Assembly: GCA_027459645.1 (NCBI GenBank)
Contig: DAIDHQ010000040.1
Coordinates: 124,001-188,000 of the forward strand
Direction: 5' to 3'
DNA from: Vulcanimicrobiota bacterium
Lineage (GTDB): Bacteria; Vulcanimicrobiota; Vulcanimicrobiia; Vulcanimicrobiales; Vulcanimicrobiaceae
DNA length: 64,000 bases
Both the position numbers and the translations under genes were made by a program. The notes under the pieces were generated by a model that was given only the letters and a program-made list of their open reading frames with translations, made no database searches and had not been told where the DNA came from. This document shows positions 34,021-43,687 of the stretch, piece by piece (position 1 is the first letter of the stretch; each line of letters begins with the position of its first letter).

Positions 34021-35485
34021 GTTTCGGCAGCGCCGCCGGATTGATATAGATCATGTGCCCTGAAGCGTAGTATCCGTACGTGATATTACGCTGAAGGGCC
34101 GGCGAGAGCCCAAGGTGGCGCAACGTGTAGTCCGTCGCAAAGAACGGCGTTGCGAAATCGTAGTACCCGCTCGCCTGGAAGACTTTCAAATGCGGGTTCT
34201 GCGACATGGCCGTCGCGAGATCCGGCGCGACGTTCGCCGGCGGATCGTTGCCTTGGTGCTTGAAATCCCACCGCGCTCCGAGCGCGCCGTATGCCGTCGG
34301 CCGGTACGGAATTCCCGCATGATAGTGCAGCACGTCGCGCACGTACGCGTTGAACGCCGCCGAGAACGCGCCCGAGAAGCCTACGTCGCTTGCGTCCCAG
34401 TCGATCGTATCGGCCATCGGGTCGATGCTCGCGGTCGTATAGCGCGCATCCAAACGGCCGACGATTTTATTCTCGGGCCGCAGCAGCTCTTTTAAATAGC
34501 GAATGTACGGCACGCGAAGGTGCGATTCGCTCAAAAACGCGCTCGGCAATCCCATATAGTCGTGGAGGCGCGCGACGTCGGCGTTGAACTCGGCCTGCGG
34601 CAGGTTCGCGCCGAGCGCGAGATCGTGCAGGTACGTCGTCGAAGCGAAAGTTTCGACTTCGTGCATGAACGCCCCAAAGCTCTTGCCGTGCGTGTTGGCC
34701 AAATGATAGTAGTACGCCGTCGCCGCTTCGGTCGGCAGATACAGGACGAAGCTCCAATCGCCGCCTGCGACGGGGCCGGCGCCCAAACCAAAATCGAGGA
34801 TGCTCGATTGCATGACGACGCCGTTCATCGTGACGCCCGCCTGTTGCAACATATTCACGAGCACGGCATCGCGCGTCGTACCGTAACTCTCGCCGTACAG
34901 AAACTTCGGCGACTGCCAGCGGCCGAATTTTCCTAAATACCGCTCGATGAACTGCGTGAAGGCGCGGCCGTCTTCGTCGACGCCCATGAATTGCGCGGGC
35001 TTTCCGGCGCCGATCACGCGGCTGTATCCCGTGTTCGGAGCGTCGATAAAGACCTCGTCCGTCTTATCGAGCAGCGAGTATGGATTGGCCACCAGCTTGT
35101 ACGGAGCTGGACCGCTCGGCACGCCGTTCGGCAGCACCAGATGCACCGGACCGAAGGAGCCCATGTGCAGCCAAATCGTCGAGCTTCCCGGGCCGCCGTT
35201 GTAGAAGAAGGTTACCGGGCGCTTACGCGCGTTCGTTCCGTCCTTTGTATAGGCGACGTAGAAGATCCGCGCGGTGACGGCATTACTCGTCGGGTCGTGC
35301 AGATCGATCGTGCCGGCGCGCGCGGTGTACGCGATGCGCGCGCCGTTTATCCTGATGCTGTGATGCGTCACGCCGTCGGGCGGCGCGCCGGCCGGAGGCT
35401 TCGCCGCCGGATGGTGGGCCGGTGCCGCCGCGAGCAGCATGAGGGCGCCGGCGAGAGCTGCGGCTAAGCGTTGTGTGGTCTTCAT
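33968..35485 (-). CDS. Exported serine carboxypeptidase, peptidase S10 (copy A)
   Basis: A 505-residue alpha/beta hydrolase. Signal peptide MKTTQRLAAALAGALMLLAAA; GGPGSSTIWLHMGSFGP is the S10 substrate-binding motif, the nucleophile lies in LYGESYGTTR, the Asp in YYDFATPFF and the catalytic His in ASGHMIY. It should remove C-terminal residues from peptides outside the cytoplasm. It follows copy B with one base between stop and start, a tandem duplicate with clear but well diverged similarity over the full length. Confidence 0.9.
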   Translation of the reverse strand: MKTTQRLAAALAGALMLLAAAPAHHPAAKPPAGAPPDGVTHHSIRINGARIAYTARAGTIDLHDPTSNAVTARIFYVAYTKDGTNARKRPVTFFYNGGPGSSTIWLHMGSFGPVHLVLPNGVPSGPAPYKLVANPYSLLDKTDEVFIDAPNTGYSRVIGAGKPAQFMGVDEDGRAFTQFIERYLGKFGRWQSPKFLYGESYGTTRDAVLVNMLQQAGVTMNGVVMQSSILDFGLGAGPVAGGDWSFVLYLPTEAATAYYYHLANTHGKSFGAFMHEVETFASTTYLHDLALGANLPQAEFNADVARLHDYMGLPSAFLSESHLRVPYIRYLKELLRPENKIVGRLDARYTTASIDPMADTIDWDASDVGFSGAFSAAFNAYVRDVLHYHAGIPYRPTAYGALGARWDFKHQGNDPPANVAPDLATAMSQNPHLKVFQASGYYDFATPFFATDYTLRHLGLSPALQRNITYGYYASGHMIYINPAALPKLKADLSRWYDSAAPGSH

Positions 35486-35486
35486 G

Positions 35487-36986
35487 CTATTTCCCGAGCG
35501 CGCTGTCGTACCAGCGCGCGAGATCGGCCTTGTATTGCGCAAGCGCCGGAGTGCTGAGATAAATCATGTGGCCCGACTGATAAAAGCCGAAGGTGATGTT
35601 GTTTTGCAGCGCGTGCGCGAGTTGTAAATGCTCGAGCGTGTACTGCGTGGCGAAGAACGGCGTCGCAAAGTCGTAGTAGCCGTTCGCCGAAAAGACCCGG
35701 AAGTTCGGATGCTGGTTCATCGCGTCGGCCAGATCGACCGCAACGTTGGTCGGATAGCGCCCGTTGTGCGAGAAATCCCAGGAGCTACCGTTAGCGTAGA
35801 TGATGCCGTAGATGTTCGCGCGGTAGCGAAGCGGCGGATTGTATTTGAGATCCTGACGGATGTATTCGTTGACAGCAGCCGTATAGGCACCGTCGATGGA
35901 GGAATCGGTGGGATCCCACGGCGGCCCTTCGTAACTGGAACGGTCCGTGGTGTGCGTCGTATAGCGCGAGTCCAGGCGCCCGAAGACCAGTCCCCGGTCG
36001 CGCAGTAACTCCGATTGGTAGCGGTTATACGGAATGCGCAGGTTCGACTCGCGAACGTAACTCTGCGGAATGCCGAGATATTGGCTGAGCTTGCGCACGA
36101 CGTCGTCCTTTTCCGATGCCGGAACGTTGTCGCCGCGGTAGAGCGCGTCGAGATACTCCCCGAGCGCGAACGTTCGCACCTGATCCACGAAGGTCGCGAC
36201 ATCCGAGGGTGCATTTTGCGCGCGATGATGGTACCACGCGGTCGCCGCCTCGGTTGGAAGGTAGAGCGCGTACGCCCAGTCACCGCCTCCGATGGGCGCG
36301 CCGTTGTTGAAGTCCAGACCGAAATTCAAAATCGACGATTGCAGCACCACCCCGTTGAGCGCAATGCCGTGATTGAACAGCCAATCCGAAAGCGCCGCCG
36401 AACGCGTCGTGCCGTAGCTTTCGCCGAATAAAAACTTCGGCGAGTTCCAGCGGCCGTACGTCGAGATATACCGCGTGATAAACTGTCCGAATGCCGCGAC
36501 GTCTTGATCGACGCCGAAGTACTCTTTATCTTTGCCAGGAAGAATGCGACCGAAGCCGGAGTCCGGCATGTCGATAAAGACGAGATCGCTCTTATCCAGC
36601 AGCGTGTAGGGATTGTCGACGATCCGGTACGGCGGAGGGCCGGTCGGCGTACCGTCGCCTGCGAGAACGCGAACCGGTCCCACCGATCCCATGCGAAGCC
36701 ACATGCTCGAGCTGCCCGGACCGCCGTTGTAGAGGAACGTCACGGGCTGGGTTGCGGGATTGGCACCGTCGACGGTATATGCGGTGTAAAAGACGTCGGC
36801 GGTCTTCATGCCGCGCGCGTCGCTCAAAGCAATCGTGCCGGCACGCGCCGTATAGTGAATCGGGCGTCCGTCGACGGTGATCACGTGAGCGGTCACGGCG
36901 TCGGGAATGGTCGTGAGCGTCGCCGGCGGCGACGGCGGCGGCGCGGGCGCAGCGGCGACCAACGCAAAGAGAACGGCGAGGATCAT
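35487..36986 (-). CDS. Exported serine carboxypeptidase, peptidase S10 (copy B)
   Basis: A 499-residue paralogue of the downstream gene, with signal peptide MILAVLFALVAAAPAPP. All S10 landmarks are kept: GGPGSSSMWLRMGSVGP, the nucleophile in LFGESYGTTR, the Asp in YYDFATPFF and the His in QSGHMIY. The stop TAG is one base from the next ATG, so both copies are made from one transcript. The mature N-terminus is Pro-rich. Specificity differences between copies cannot be read from sequence. Confidence 0.9.
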   Translation of the reverse strand: MILAVLFALVAAAPAPPPSPPATLTTIPDAVTAHVITVDGRPIHYTARAGTIALSDARGMKTADVFYTAYTVDGANPATQPVTFLYNGGPGSSSMWLRMGSVGPVRVLAGDGTPTGPPPYRIVDNPYTLLDKSDLVFIDMPDSGFGRILPGKDKEYFGVDQDVAAFGQFITRYISTYGRWNSPKFLFGESYGTTRSAALSDWLFNHGIALNGVVLQSSILNFGLDFNNGAPIGGGDWAYALYLPTEAATAWYHHRAQNAPSDVATFVDQVRTFALGEYLDALYRGDNVPASEKDDVVRKLSQYLGIPQSYVRESNLRIPYNRYQSELLRDRGLVFGRLDSRYTTHTTDRSSYEGPPWDPTDSSIDGAYTAAVNEYIRQDLKYNPPLRYRANIYGIIYANGSSWDFSHNGRYPTNVAVDLADAMNQHPNFRVFSANGYYDFATPFFATQYTLEHLQLAHALQNNITFGFYQSGHMIYLSTPALAQYKADLARWYDSALGK

Positions 36987-37023
36987 AGCCCGTTTAGTAT
37001 ACGGGCAACATGTCCGTTACGCT

Positions 37024-37302
37024 TCAGAAGTTTCTCAAAACGGCATCGCGCGCGACCGGCGCATCTTCGGGCGTATAGAGCGTCTCTTCTGCAGAGATTT
37101 CGTTTGGAACGTAGAGCAGGTTCTCATGGCCGTTCGGACAGACGATCGCAGCTGCCATCTCGTCGGGCGGCTCGCTTTCCGAGAAGTTTATCGCCTCGCC
37201 GCGCTCGTCGACCACGAAGGACCGCGCGCCGGCCTGCGCGAGCAGCACGTTGCACTGCCCGCAGCGCAGCTCACGAAGATGAACGAGAGAGAGAAACGGC
37301 AT
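37024..37302 (-). CDS. Small protein with two Cys motifs, possible zinc ribbon
   Basis: A 92-residue protein with CGQC near residue 14 and CPNGHENLLY near residue 55; two widely spaced Cys pairs or Cys-His could bind zinc, though the second has only one Cys. The start overlaps the end of the PadR gene by 32 bases, placing it in that operon. Function unknown. Confidence 0.6.
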   Translation of the reverse strand: MPFLSLVHLRELRCGQCNVLLAQAGARSFVVDERGEAINFSESEPPDEMAAAIVCPNGHENLLYVPNEISAEETLYTPEDAPVARDAVLRNF

Positions 37303-37684
37303 GCTCGGGTTCGTAGAGTTCGTGCTTCAAGCGGCCGACGGCGCGTTCGATCGACTCCAGATACGGCAGCATCGATCCCTTGATGCGCTTGAGCCGCTCG
37401 TCTCCCTCGGGCGTGATCGAATACACGCGTCGCGAGCGCTTCGTGGGATGATCCCACGAAGCGGTGACAAACCCGCGCTCTTCGAGCCGCCGCAGCAATG
37501 GGTAGATCTTGTTGGTATTGACGGCAACGAGATCGCCGCAGATCGTTTCGATCCGCTGCATCAAGCCGTATCCGTGGTCGGGCTGCTCCTTGATCAAATG
37601 CAAGAGCAACACGGGAAAGAGGGTCTTGCTCTTGATTGGCCCGCGAAGAACTTCGTCGACGCGACGGCTGCTCGCTGCTGCCAT
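37271..37684 (-). CDS. PadR-family transcriptional regulator
   Basis: A 137-residue protein with the PadR winged helix (LLLHLIKEQPDHGYGLMQRIE, VNTNKIYPLLRRLEERGFVTA, RRVYSITPEGDERLK) and a C-terminal dimerisation helix. Start ATG 37684, seven bases after the acyl-CoA synthetase stop, so the regulator is co-transcribed with that gene. PadR proteins usually repress transport or aromatic-acid genes; the target here is unknown. Confidence 0.85.
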   Translation of the reverse strand: MAAASSRRVDEVLRGPIKSKTLFPVLLLHLIKEQPDHGYGLMQRIETICGDLVAVNTNKIYPLLRRLEERGFVTASWDHPTKRSRRVYSITPEGDERLKRIKGSMLPYLESIERAVGRLKHELYEPEHAVSLSRSSS

Positions 37685-37691
37685 CGTGCGG

Positions 37692-39497
37692 CTAGGCAAC
37701 GCCGTGCGCGTGGAGATCGACGGCATAAGCATCGTCGATCGCCTGCTTATAATTTTGCTCGACCACCCGCCGCTTGATCTTCATCGACGGCGACAATTCG
37801 CCGCTCTCGACCGTGAACTCGTGCGGGATGACGATAATGCGCCGGATCTGCTCGTAGCTCGCAAGATCGGCCGTTTGCTTGCGCACTTCGTTCGTCATGA
37901 ACTGGCGCACGTCGTCGCGTTTTACGAGTTCTTCGGGCGCGAGCGACGGCAGCGACAATTCGGCGCGCAACGGTTCCCAGTTCGGCGCGATCAGGGCCGC
38001 GGGATGCGGACGCCCGTCGCCGACGACCATCGCTTGCGCGACGAACATCGAGCGTTTGATCGAACTCTCGACGCGTGCGGGCGCGACGAACTTTCCGGTT
38101 GCGGTCTTAAAGACTTCTTTCTTGCGATCGGTGATGCGCAGGAATCCGTCGGCATCGACCTCGCCGATGTCGCCGGTGTGAAACCAACCGCCCTCGAGCG
38201 CAACCCTGGTCGCTTCTTCATCGTGATAGTACCCCATCATGATGTTGCGGCCGCGTGCGAGCACTTCACCATCTGGCGCAATCTGCACTTCGCACCCCGG
38301 GATTGGAAGCCCGACGGCACCGTAGCGGTTCGCGCGATGCGTGCTCGTCGTAATGACGGGCGAGGTTTCCGTCAACCCGTAGCCTTGCAGGATCGGCACC
38401 CCGATGCCCAGGAACGTCATCGCGACGTCGGTGTGCAACGCCGCACTTCCGCTCAAAAATTGCTGCATGTTGTCCAGTCCCAACACGACGCGCAACTTGT
38501 CGAGCACCAGACGCCTCGCGAGCGCGTACTGCATCGAGAGCGCGGGATTCGCTCCGGCACCGAAGGTTTTTGCAGTCGCGTATTCGCGTCCGATACGCAG
38601 CGCCCACGGCACGAGCTTCGCTTGCAGTCCGCCGTGCGCGAGGGCCTTTGCCTGCACGCCCGCGAGCACGCGATCGAAGATGCGCGGCACCGCCGTCATG
38701 ACGGTGGGACGAATGTCTTGCAAATCGGTAAGCAGGTCGTTTGCATCGTGGCAAATGTGATAGCGCATATTCGCGAGCAGATAGATGTAGACCATCGTGT
38801 GCTCGTAGATATGCGAAAACGGCAGAACCGACACGCAATTCGACCCTTGCCGCATCTCGTCGAGTCCAAATTCGAGCGACGACTGCGCGTCGAAACTCAA
38901 ATTGTCGTGCGAGAGCATGACGCCTTTGGGAACGCCGGTCGTTCCGGACGTGTAGATCAGCACCGCCAGATCGTCCGGCGTGATGCCTTCTTCGTAGGCG
39001 CGCGGCAGTTCGGGATGCGCGGCGCGAATCGCAGCGCCTCGGCGCTCGAACGCTTCGAGCGAATCGTCGCCTTCGACGTCGAAGATCACCGCGTGAGGCA
39101 GCGTCATGCGGGCGTCCTGAAAGCGTGCGAGCGATGCGCGCGTATCGATGAAGAGTAATTTCGAGTCGGAATGCTTGAGGATGTATTCCGTCTGATCGAT
39201 CGCCTGCGTCGGAAAGATCGGTACGACGACGCAACCCGCAAAGAACGTCGCGAAATCGCAGACGACCCAATCCACGCAATCGTGCGCGATGAGCGCCACC
39301 CGGTCGCCTTTTTGCACGCCCGCGTCGCGAATGGCGCACGCGAGGTTTTCCGCGCGTTCCATCAACTGGCCGGTCGAGGTCGCGCGCCACACGCCGCCGC
39401 GGTCGCGTTCGACAAGCGCCTCCGTCCGGGGCAGCGCGAGAGCGCGGCGGATCAAACTCGGCAGCGTCTCTTTGGCGGGAAGCTCGACGGAGGGCAT
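37692..39497 (-). CDS. Long-chain acyl-CoA synthetase (AMP-forming)
   Basis: A 601-residue ANL-superfamily enzyme: AMP-binding motif YTSGTTGVPKGVMLSH, the long-chain acyl-CoA synthetase pattern GYGLTETSPV, GWFHTGDIGEVD and the C-terminal RKKEVFKTATGKFV. It activates fatty acids to acyl-CoA through an acyl-adenylate. It is probably a FadD/FAA-type enzyme of the cytosol or inner membrane. The PadR and Cys-motif genes follow in the same direction. Confidence 0.9.
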   Translation of the reverse strand: MPSVELPAKETLPSLIRRALALPRTEALVERDRGGVWRATSTGQLMERAENLACAIRDAGVQKGDRVALIAHDCVDWVVCDFATFFAGCVVVPIFPTQAIDQTEYILKHSDSKLLFIDTRASLARFQDARMTLPHAVIFDVEGDDSLEAFERRGAAIRAAHPELPRAYEEGITPDDLAVLIYTSGTTGVPKGVMLSHDNLSFDAQSSLEFGLDEMRQGSNCVSVLPFSHIYEHTMVYIYLLANMRYHICHDANDLLTDLQDIRPTVMTAVPRIFDRVLAGVQAKALAHGGLQAKLVPWALRIGREYATAKTFGAGANPALSMQYALARRLVLDKLRVVLGLDNMQQFLSGSAALHTDVAMTFLGIGVPILQGYGLTETSPVITTSTHRANRYGAVGLPIPGCEVQIAPDGEVLARGRNIMMGYYHDEEATRVALEGGWFHTGDIGEVDADGFLRITDRKKEVFKTATGKFVAPARVESSIKRSMFVAQAMVVGDGRPHPAALIAPNWEPLRAELSLPSLAPEELVKRDDVRQFMTNEVRKQTADLASYEQIRRIIVIPHEFTVESGELSPSMKIKRRVVEQNYKQAIDDAYAVDLHAHGVA

Positions 39498-39536
39498 AGG
39501 CGCCGTTTTTCGCCGGGCCGAGGGTTGTTCATTCTA

Positions 39537-40136
39537 TCATAGGTACAAAAACGGAGCAGCGCGGTCCAATCGGGCGGGCGTCATCCCGGCAACGTCGAGG
39601 AGCTGGTCGAGCGTCTCGTAGGCTCCGTCGCGTTCGCGGAGCTCGACGATTCGCGCGGCCAGCGCCGCACCAATGCCGGGGACGCGGGCGAGCTGCGATG
39701 CGCTCGCGGCATTGAGTTCGACCGGCGTCGACGTCTTGGCGCGGCTCGCCGCGGGGCGGCGCGATCGAATGACGCCCGCCCGGGAGCGGCTCGTACGCGC
39801 GGCACCCGCGACCGGCACGCGGACCTCGTCGCCGTCGTTCAGCGCTGCTGCGAGATTGACGCCGGCCGGATCGGCGTCGGGACGGAAGCCGCCCGCAAGC
39901 CGAACCGCGTCGTTCGCGCGCGATTTTGCGGCGACGGTGTAGAGCCCGGGACGTCGTACCGCTCCGGCTACATAGACGACCAGCGTGGCCGGCGGGGCCG
40001 GCCGGCGGTGCCCCCGCGGCGTGTGAGACGCGAACGGTGCGGCGGTTGCGATCGCCACCGGCGGCGCGGCGGCCGGCGGATGCCACACCAAGAGCGCGGC
40101 AACGACGACGGCGCCCACGGCCAGCAGACGTTTCAT
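39537..40136 (-). CDS. comEA: Competence protein ComEA (SLBB + helix-hairpin-helix)
   Basis: A 199-residue protein with one N-terminal membrane anchor (LLAVGAVVVAALLVW), an SLBB-like domain (YVAGAVRRPGLYTVAAKSRANDAVRLAGGF), a basic linker and two C-terminal HhH motifs (LNAASASQLARVPGIGAALAARIVE). ComEA binds incoming double-stranded DNA during natural transformation. comEC lies 3.5 kb away beyond leuS and an epimerase gene, not adjacent as in many genomes. It is divergent from leuS. Confidence 0.9.
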   Translation of the reverse strand: MKRLLAVGAVVVAALLVWHPPAAAPPVAIATAAPFASHTPRGHRRPAPPATLVVYVAGAVRRPGLYTVAAKSRANDAVRLAGGFRPDADPAGVNLAAALNDGDEVRVPVAGAARTSRSRAGVIRSRRPAASRAKTSTPVELNAASASQLARVPGIGAALAARIVELRERDGAYETLDQLLDVAGMTPARLDRAAPFLYL

Positions 40137-40199
40137 ACCGCCCGATCACGACGGCCCGTACGACCGGAAAGGTAGCCGGGGGCACCGGCGTCGAGTACC

Positions 40200-42686
40200 A
40201 TGCCTTCTATGGCCGAGACCTACGAGTTTGCCGACATCGAACGCGCCTGGCAGCAACGCTGGGAACGCGAGGGCCTCTACCGCGCCGACGCTGCCGATCC
40301 GCGCCCGAAATACTACGTGCTCGAGATGCTGCCGTATCCGTCGGGCGATCTGCACGTGGGTCACGCGAAGAATTACACGCTCGGCGATGCGATCGCGCGC
40401 ACGATGCGGATGCTCGGCTACAACGTGCTGCATCCGATGGGCTGGGACGCATTCGGTCTTCCGGCCGAAAACGCGGCGATTCAACGCGGCATCCCGCCGG
40501 CCGAATGGACGAAATCGAACATCGCCAACATGCAGCGCCAGTTACGCTTGATCGGCACGAGCTACGACTGGAGCCGCGAGATCGCCACCTGCGATCCGGA
40601 ATACTATCGCTGGAACCAGTGGCTCTTCTTGCGCCTGTACGAACACGGCTTGGCGTACAAGCGCGAAGCGCCGGTCAATTGGTGTCCGCAAGATCAAACG
40701 GTTCTTGCGAACGAGCAGGTGATCGACGGCCGCTGCTGGCGGTGCGGTCACGCGGTCGAACGCCGCAATCTTTCGCAGTGGTTTTTGAAGATCACCGATT
40801 ATGCGGAGCGTTTGCTGCAGGGTCTCGACGAACTCGAAGGCTGGCCCGAGCGCACGCGCACGATGCAGCGGAACTGGATCGGCAAGAGCACGGGCGTACA
40901 ATTGCGCTGGAAGATCGAGCAGTCCGATGCATCGTTCGAAACGTTCACGACGCGCGTCGATACGATCTTCGGCGTCACCTTCGTCGTGCTCGCCCCCGAA
41001 CATCCCGCGGTCGGGGCGATCAAAAGCATCGTTTCGAAGAAGAACGCCGCCGCGATCGAAACCTTTGCCGAAAGCCTGAAATCTAAATCCGAGCTCGAGC
41101 GCACGAGCTTGATGGAAAAGGAAGGCGTCTTTACCGGCGCCTATGCGATCAACCCGCTCTCGCACGAGCGCGTCCCGATCTACGTTGCGAACTACGTGCT
41201 CGCCGACTATGGCACGGGCGCGGTACAGGGCGTTCCCGCGCACGACGAGCGCGATTTCGAATTCGCAAAGAAATACGCGTTGCCGATCGCGCAAGTAATC
41301 GCGCTTCCGGACGGCGAGATCGAAGTGCCGCTCTCCAAAGCGTACACGGGCGAAGGGCGTCTGATCGCAAGCGGTGACTACACCGGCATGCGTTCCGAAC
41401 GCGCGCGCGACGTCATCGCCAAGCATTTGGAAGCGAGCGGAATCGGCGGCGCGACCACCAACTATCGCTTCCGCGATTGGCTCGTGTCGCGTCAACGGTA
41501 TTGGGGAACGCCGATTCCGATCGTCTACTGCGAGCGTTGCGGCGAAGTCCCGGTACCCGACAATCAACTCCCGGTGCTCCTACCGCCCGACGTACCGATC
41601 ACAGGCGAAGGATCGCCGCTCGCGCGCGATCCGGCGTTTATCAACACGACGTGTCCGTCGTGCGGGGCACCCGCGCGTCGCGAGAGCGATACGATGGACA
41701 CGTTCTTCGAGTCGTCCTGGTATTATTTGCGCTATCTCGATCCGCACAACGGCGCCGCTCCGTGGGCGGTCGACAACGCCAAGCATTGGATGAACGTCGA
41801 TCAGTACATCGGCGGAGCCGAGCACACCGTGCTGCATTTGCTCTACTCGCGGTTCTTCTATAAATTCTTCCACGACCGTGGCTGGGTGACGGGAAGCGAA
41901 GAGCCGTTCCAGCGTCTGTTCCATCAGGGCATGCTGCTTTCGAACGGCGAGAAGATGTCGAAGTCGCGCGGCAACGTCGTCGGTATCGACGAGACCGCCA
42001 GAACCAACGGCGTCGATGCGATGCGCCTCTTTCTGCTCTACGTGACGCCGCCCGAAGATACGAGCGACTGGACCGACGAAGGAATCAGCGGGCGCGTACG
42101 CTTCCTCAATCGCGTGTGGCGCGCCTCCGAGCCGTTCTTGCAAGCGGCCGCGCGCGTTTCGCCGCGCGAGCTTCCGCCCATGTCGACGAGCGACGAAAAG
42201 GCGCTCGTACGCGCGGTCCACGTTGCGGCGAAATCGGCAATCGACGAAGTTTCGTCGCGCCGGTTCCATTTCAACACGGCGATAGCAAGGCTGGACGAGC
42301 TCGTCAACGCGATAACCACGGCGGCGCAGCAGATGCCGCAATCGTCCGCATTTCTCTACAGCGTGCACGCGTTGCCGCTGCTGCTCGCCCCGTATGCGCC
42401 GCACATCGCCGAAGAGCTATGGTCGCGCTTGGGTCACACGACGTCGGTGCATCTGGAGCGCGTGATCGAACCCGACGACGCCGCGCTCGAAGTCGACCGG
42501 ATCACGCTCGTGGTTCAAGTCAATGGCAAGATTCGCGCGCGCATCGACGCGGCGCCCGGCATCGGCGAAGACGACGCGTTCGCGCTCGCACTCGCCGAAC
42601 CGAACGTGCTCGCGCAGATCGACGGCAAAGAGGTGCGCAAGCGCATCTACGTGCCCGACAAGCTGGTGAACCTGGTCGTCGCGTAG
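40200..42686 (+). CDS. leuS: Leucyl-tRNA synthetase
   Basis: An 828-residue class I synthetase. PYPSGDLHVGHAKNY contains the HIGH-type motif, GEKMSKSRGN (about residue 584) the KMSKS loop, and the CP1 editing domain lies between about 220 and 400 (TTRVDTIFGVTFVVLAPEHP). The LeuS C-terminal domain ends RKRIYVPDKLVNLVV. Two in-frame ATGs, 40200 and 40209, are close; the first is used here. It charges tRNA-Leu and edits mischarged norvaline or isoleucine. Confidence 0.97.
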   Translation: MPSMAETYEFADIERAWQQRWEREGLYRADAADPRPKYYVLEMLPYPSGDLHVGHAKNYTLGDAIARTMRMLGYNVLHPMGWDAFGLPAENAAIQRGIPPAEWTKSNIANMQRQLRLIGTSYDWSREIATCDPEYYRWNQWLFLRLYEHGLAYKREAPVNWCPQDQTVLANEQVIDGRCWRCGHAVERRNLSQWFLKITDYAERLLQGLDELEGWPERTRTMQRNWIGKSTGVQLRWKIEQSDASFETFTTRVDTIFGVTFVVLAPEHPAVGAIKSIVSKKNAAAIETFAESLKSKSELERTSLMEKEGVFTGAYAINPLSHERVPIYVANYVLADYGTGAVQGVPAHDERDFEFAKKYALPIAQVIALPDGEIEVPLSKAYTGEGRLIASGDYTGMRSERARDVIAKHLEASGIGGATTNYRFRDWLVSRQRYWGTPIPIVYCERCGEVPVPDNQLPVLLPPDVPITGEGSPLARDPAFINTTCPSCGAPARRESDTMDTFFESSWYYLRYLDPHNGAAPWAVDNAKHWMNVDQYIGGAEHTVLHLLYSRFFYKFFHDRGWVTGSEEPFQRLFHQGMLLSNGEKMSKSRGNVVGIDETARTNGVDAMRLFLLYVTPPEDTSDWTDEGISGRVRFLNRVWRASEPFLQAAARVSPRELPPMSTSDEKALVRAVHVAAKSAIDEVSSRRFHFNTAIARLDELVNAITTAAQQMPQSSAFLYSVHALPLLLAPYAPHIAEELWSRLGHTTSVHLERVIEPDDAALEVDRITLVVQVNGKIRARIDAAPGIGEDDAFALALAEPNVLAQIDGKEVRKRIYVPDKLVNLVVA

Positions 42687-42698
42687 ACGCGCGAGGAC

Positions 42699-43634
42699 TT
42701 AGACCGGTACCGCGAGACCCTTGAAGTAGTCGTAGGTCTGGCGCATGCCGTCGATCAGCTTGGTCGACGGCAGCCAGCCCAGCTCTTTTTTCGCGAGCGA
42801 CGGATCGAATTGCGCGTCCCGCGCGTCGCCCGAGCGTTTGGGACCGTTCGCAACCGGCGCTTCGAAACCGCTGATCTCCACGAGCGCGCGATAGATTTGA
42901 TTGACGCTCGTCTTGACGCCGGTACCGATGCAGTAGATCCCGCCGCTGCCCTTCTCGAGGGCCAGCACGTTCGCGCCCGCGACGTCCTTCACGAAGACGT
43001 AATCACGCGTCTGCTCGCCGTCCCAATCGATGCGAATCCCTTCGCGTTTGAGGAATTTGCCGATGAAGATGGAGATGACACCGGCTTCGCCGTTGGGATC
43101 TTGACGCGGTCCGTAAACGTTGCCGTACCGTAACGCCGTGAAATCGAGCCCCTTTTCGCTCTTGTAGAAGCGCAGGTAGTGTTCGGCGACCATCTTCGTG
43201 ATGCCATAGGGCGACGTGGGAAACTGCGGCGTGCGCTCGTCGATCGGGAAGCGCTCCGGCGTACCGAACGTTGCGCCGCTCGATGCGAAGATCACCTTCT
43301 TCACGCCGTTCTTCACCGACGCTTCGAGTACGTTGAGCAATCCCGTCACATTGACGTCGGCGTCGAATTTCGGATCGCGCGACGATATCGCAACGGAATG
43401 TTGCGCCGCGTGGTGGCTGACGATCTCGGGTTTGAATTCCTTGAAGATCCGGTCGACGTTTTCATCGCGGATATCCATGTGCACGAAGCTCGCGCGGTCG
43501 GGCACGTTCGCGCGCCGGCCGCCGCCGTGTTCCCACAGCGAATCGAGCACGAGCACGTCGTGTCCGAGCGCCAAATAGCTGTCGACGATATGCGAGCCGA
43601 TGAAACCGGCGCCGCCCGTCACGATGATACGCAA
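42699..43634 (-). CDS. NAD-dependent nucleotide-sugar epimerase/dehydratase (GalE-like extended SDR)
   Basis: A 311-residue extended SDR: Rossmann motif TGGAGFIGSHIVD, catalytic Ser in FASSGATFG, and YGITK giving Tyr and Lys, followed by RYGNVYGPRQD. It probably acts on a UDP-sugar, most simply as UDP-glucose 4-epimerase, in envelope polysaccharide synthesis. It converges with leuS (12 bases apart) and is divergent from comEC. The exact substrate is not decidable here. Confidence 0.85.
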   Translation of the reverse strand: MRIIVTGGAGFIGSHIVDSYLALGHDVLVLDSLWEHGGGRRANVPDRASFVHMDIRDENVDRIFKEFKPEIVSHHAAQHSVAISSRDPKFDADVNVTGLLNVLEASVKNGVKKVIFASSGATFGTPERFPIDERTPQFPTSPYGITKMVAEHYLRFYKSEKGLDFTALRYGNVYGPRQDPNGEAGVISIFIGKFLKREGIRIDWDGEQTRDYVFVKDVAGANVLALEKGSGGIYCIGTGVKTSVNQIYRALVEISGFEAPVANGPKRSGDARDAQFDPSLAKKELGWLPSTKLIDGMRQTYDYFKGLAVPV

Positions 43635-43687
43635 TCCGGGATCCCCTTTGCTCTAGCGCGCGGCGATCCGCGTCGCAGAAGCGACAT

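Noticed and set aside
40542-41567. 341-codon open frame on the minus strand
   Set aside because: Antisense to leuS; no domain.
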